Of a stretch of 5,428 nt of DNA, positions 5,152 to 5,428 are shown piece by piece; within the stretch, counting starts at the first letter, position 1, and every line of letters begins with the position of its first letter. This DNA comes from an uncultured Oscillibacter sp. Its GTDB lineage: Bacteria > Bacillota > Clostridia > Oscillospirales > Oscillospiraceae. The translations under genes were made by a program, and so were the position numbers. The DNA is taken from NCBI GenBank assembly GCA_946530565.1, contig CAMNAE010000132.1:1-5428 (forward strand), read 5' to 3'. Below the pieces are notes generated by a model. It was given only the letters and a program-made list of their open reading frames with translations, did not search any database and was not told where the DNA came from.

Positions 5152-5428
5152 TTAATCTTCGATGTCTTTGAAATATTCCTGGAGCTCCGCCTTGGACAGG
5201 GAACCCCGCATCAGACCGACGTTATAGATGAAGGAATTGATGATGACTGAGGTGCCGCGGCGCTCGACGTATTTGCGCAGAGAATCGACCATTTCGCCGC
5301 CGTGCTCCCAGAAGTCGACGCTGTCGCCTTCGCCGCCCTTGGCCCAGCGGTCGCGGTCGCGCTGGATCTCCGGTCGGAGCTGATCGGCCAGATCGTCGAT
5401 CAGGGCCAGGACGTTCTCCGTCGCCATC
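5152..5428 (-). CDS. CotH-kinase-like protein, C-terminal end (start outside window)
   Basis: The visible 91 codons resemble the C-terminal end of CotH-type proteins. CotH is an atypical protein kinase of the spore coat in Bacillus, and many Clostridia also have secreted relatives. Matching features are VLALIDDLADQLRPEIQRDRDRW (fragment residues 6 to 28), a Trp-containing helix W40...MVDSLRKYVERR (46-57), and the ending LSKAELQEYF (77-86). The ATP-binding region lies off the right edge, so kinase residues cannot be checked. The Met at 5425-5427 is in frame but is probably internal. The gene converges on ireB and ends at the shared terminator. Assignment rests on pattern memory of a short tail; an unrelated helical C-terminus is possible. 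Confidence 0.6.
   Translation of the reverse strand, partial: MATENVLALIDDLADQLRPEIQRDRDRWAKGGEGDSVDFWEHGGEMVDSLRKYVERRGTSVIINSFIYNVGLMRGSLSKAELQEYFKDIED

Overview
The window comes from a fairly GC-rich, Gram-positive, spore-forming-type Firmicute, most likely a gut Clostridium relative of the Oscillospiraceae group. Four things point there: a T-box leader controlling a tRNA-synthetase operon, an IreB-family protein, a CotH-like C-terminus, and a hairpin-rich intergenic repeat of a style common in those genomes. The genus cannot be fixed from the sequence alone.

Layout. (1) Bases 1-500 hold the 3' half of a membrane-anchored family 2 glycosyltransferase (GtrB / polyprenyl-phosphate sugar transferase type), followed by an intrinsic terminator. 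(2) Bases 501-832 contain no gene but are packed with regulation: that terminator, an overlapping promoter, and a full T-box riboswitch with a UUC (Phe) specifier, an antiterminator and a competing terminator. (3) Bases 833-4700 are the pheS-pheT operon for the alpha and beta subunits of phenylalanyl-tRNA synthetase. The two genes are separated by about 150 bases, nearly all of it a 126-base element made of four hairpins arranged symmetrically. (4) Bases 4750-5056 are a separately promoted ireB gene. (5) Two hairpin terminators follow, the second able to work in both directions. (6) On the minus strand, up to the right edge, lies the C-terminal end of a CotH-kinase-like protein.

How it works together. 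When uncharged tRNA-Phe accumulates, it should pair with the UUC specifier and with the UGGU bulge of the T-box. This stabilises the antiterminator and lets transcription enter pheST. The alpha subunit (PheS) carries the class II catalytic core. The beta subunit (PheT) carries tRNA-binding and editing domains. ireB and the CotH-like gene are neighbours only: ireB has its own promoter and the CotH-like gene converges on it.

Most notable. PheT is about 100 residues longer than usual. The extra block (residues about 139-240) looks like a second, shortened copy of its own EMAP/OB-type tRNA-binding domain and has different codon use from the rest of the gene. The palindromic element inside the pheST operon, and a 9-base inverted repeat spanning the ireB -10 box, also deserve a look. 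I see no defence system, CRISPR array, tRNA gene or complete mobile element. Long antisense reading frames over pheS and pheT are shadows of the GC-rich coding sequence.
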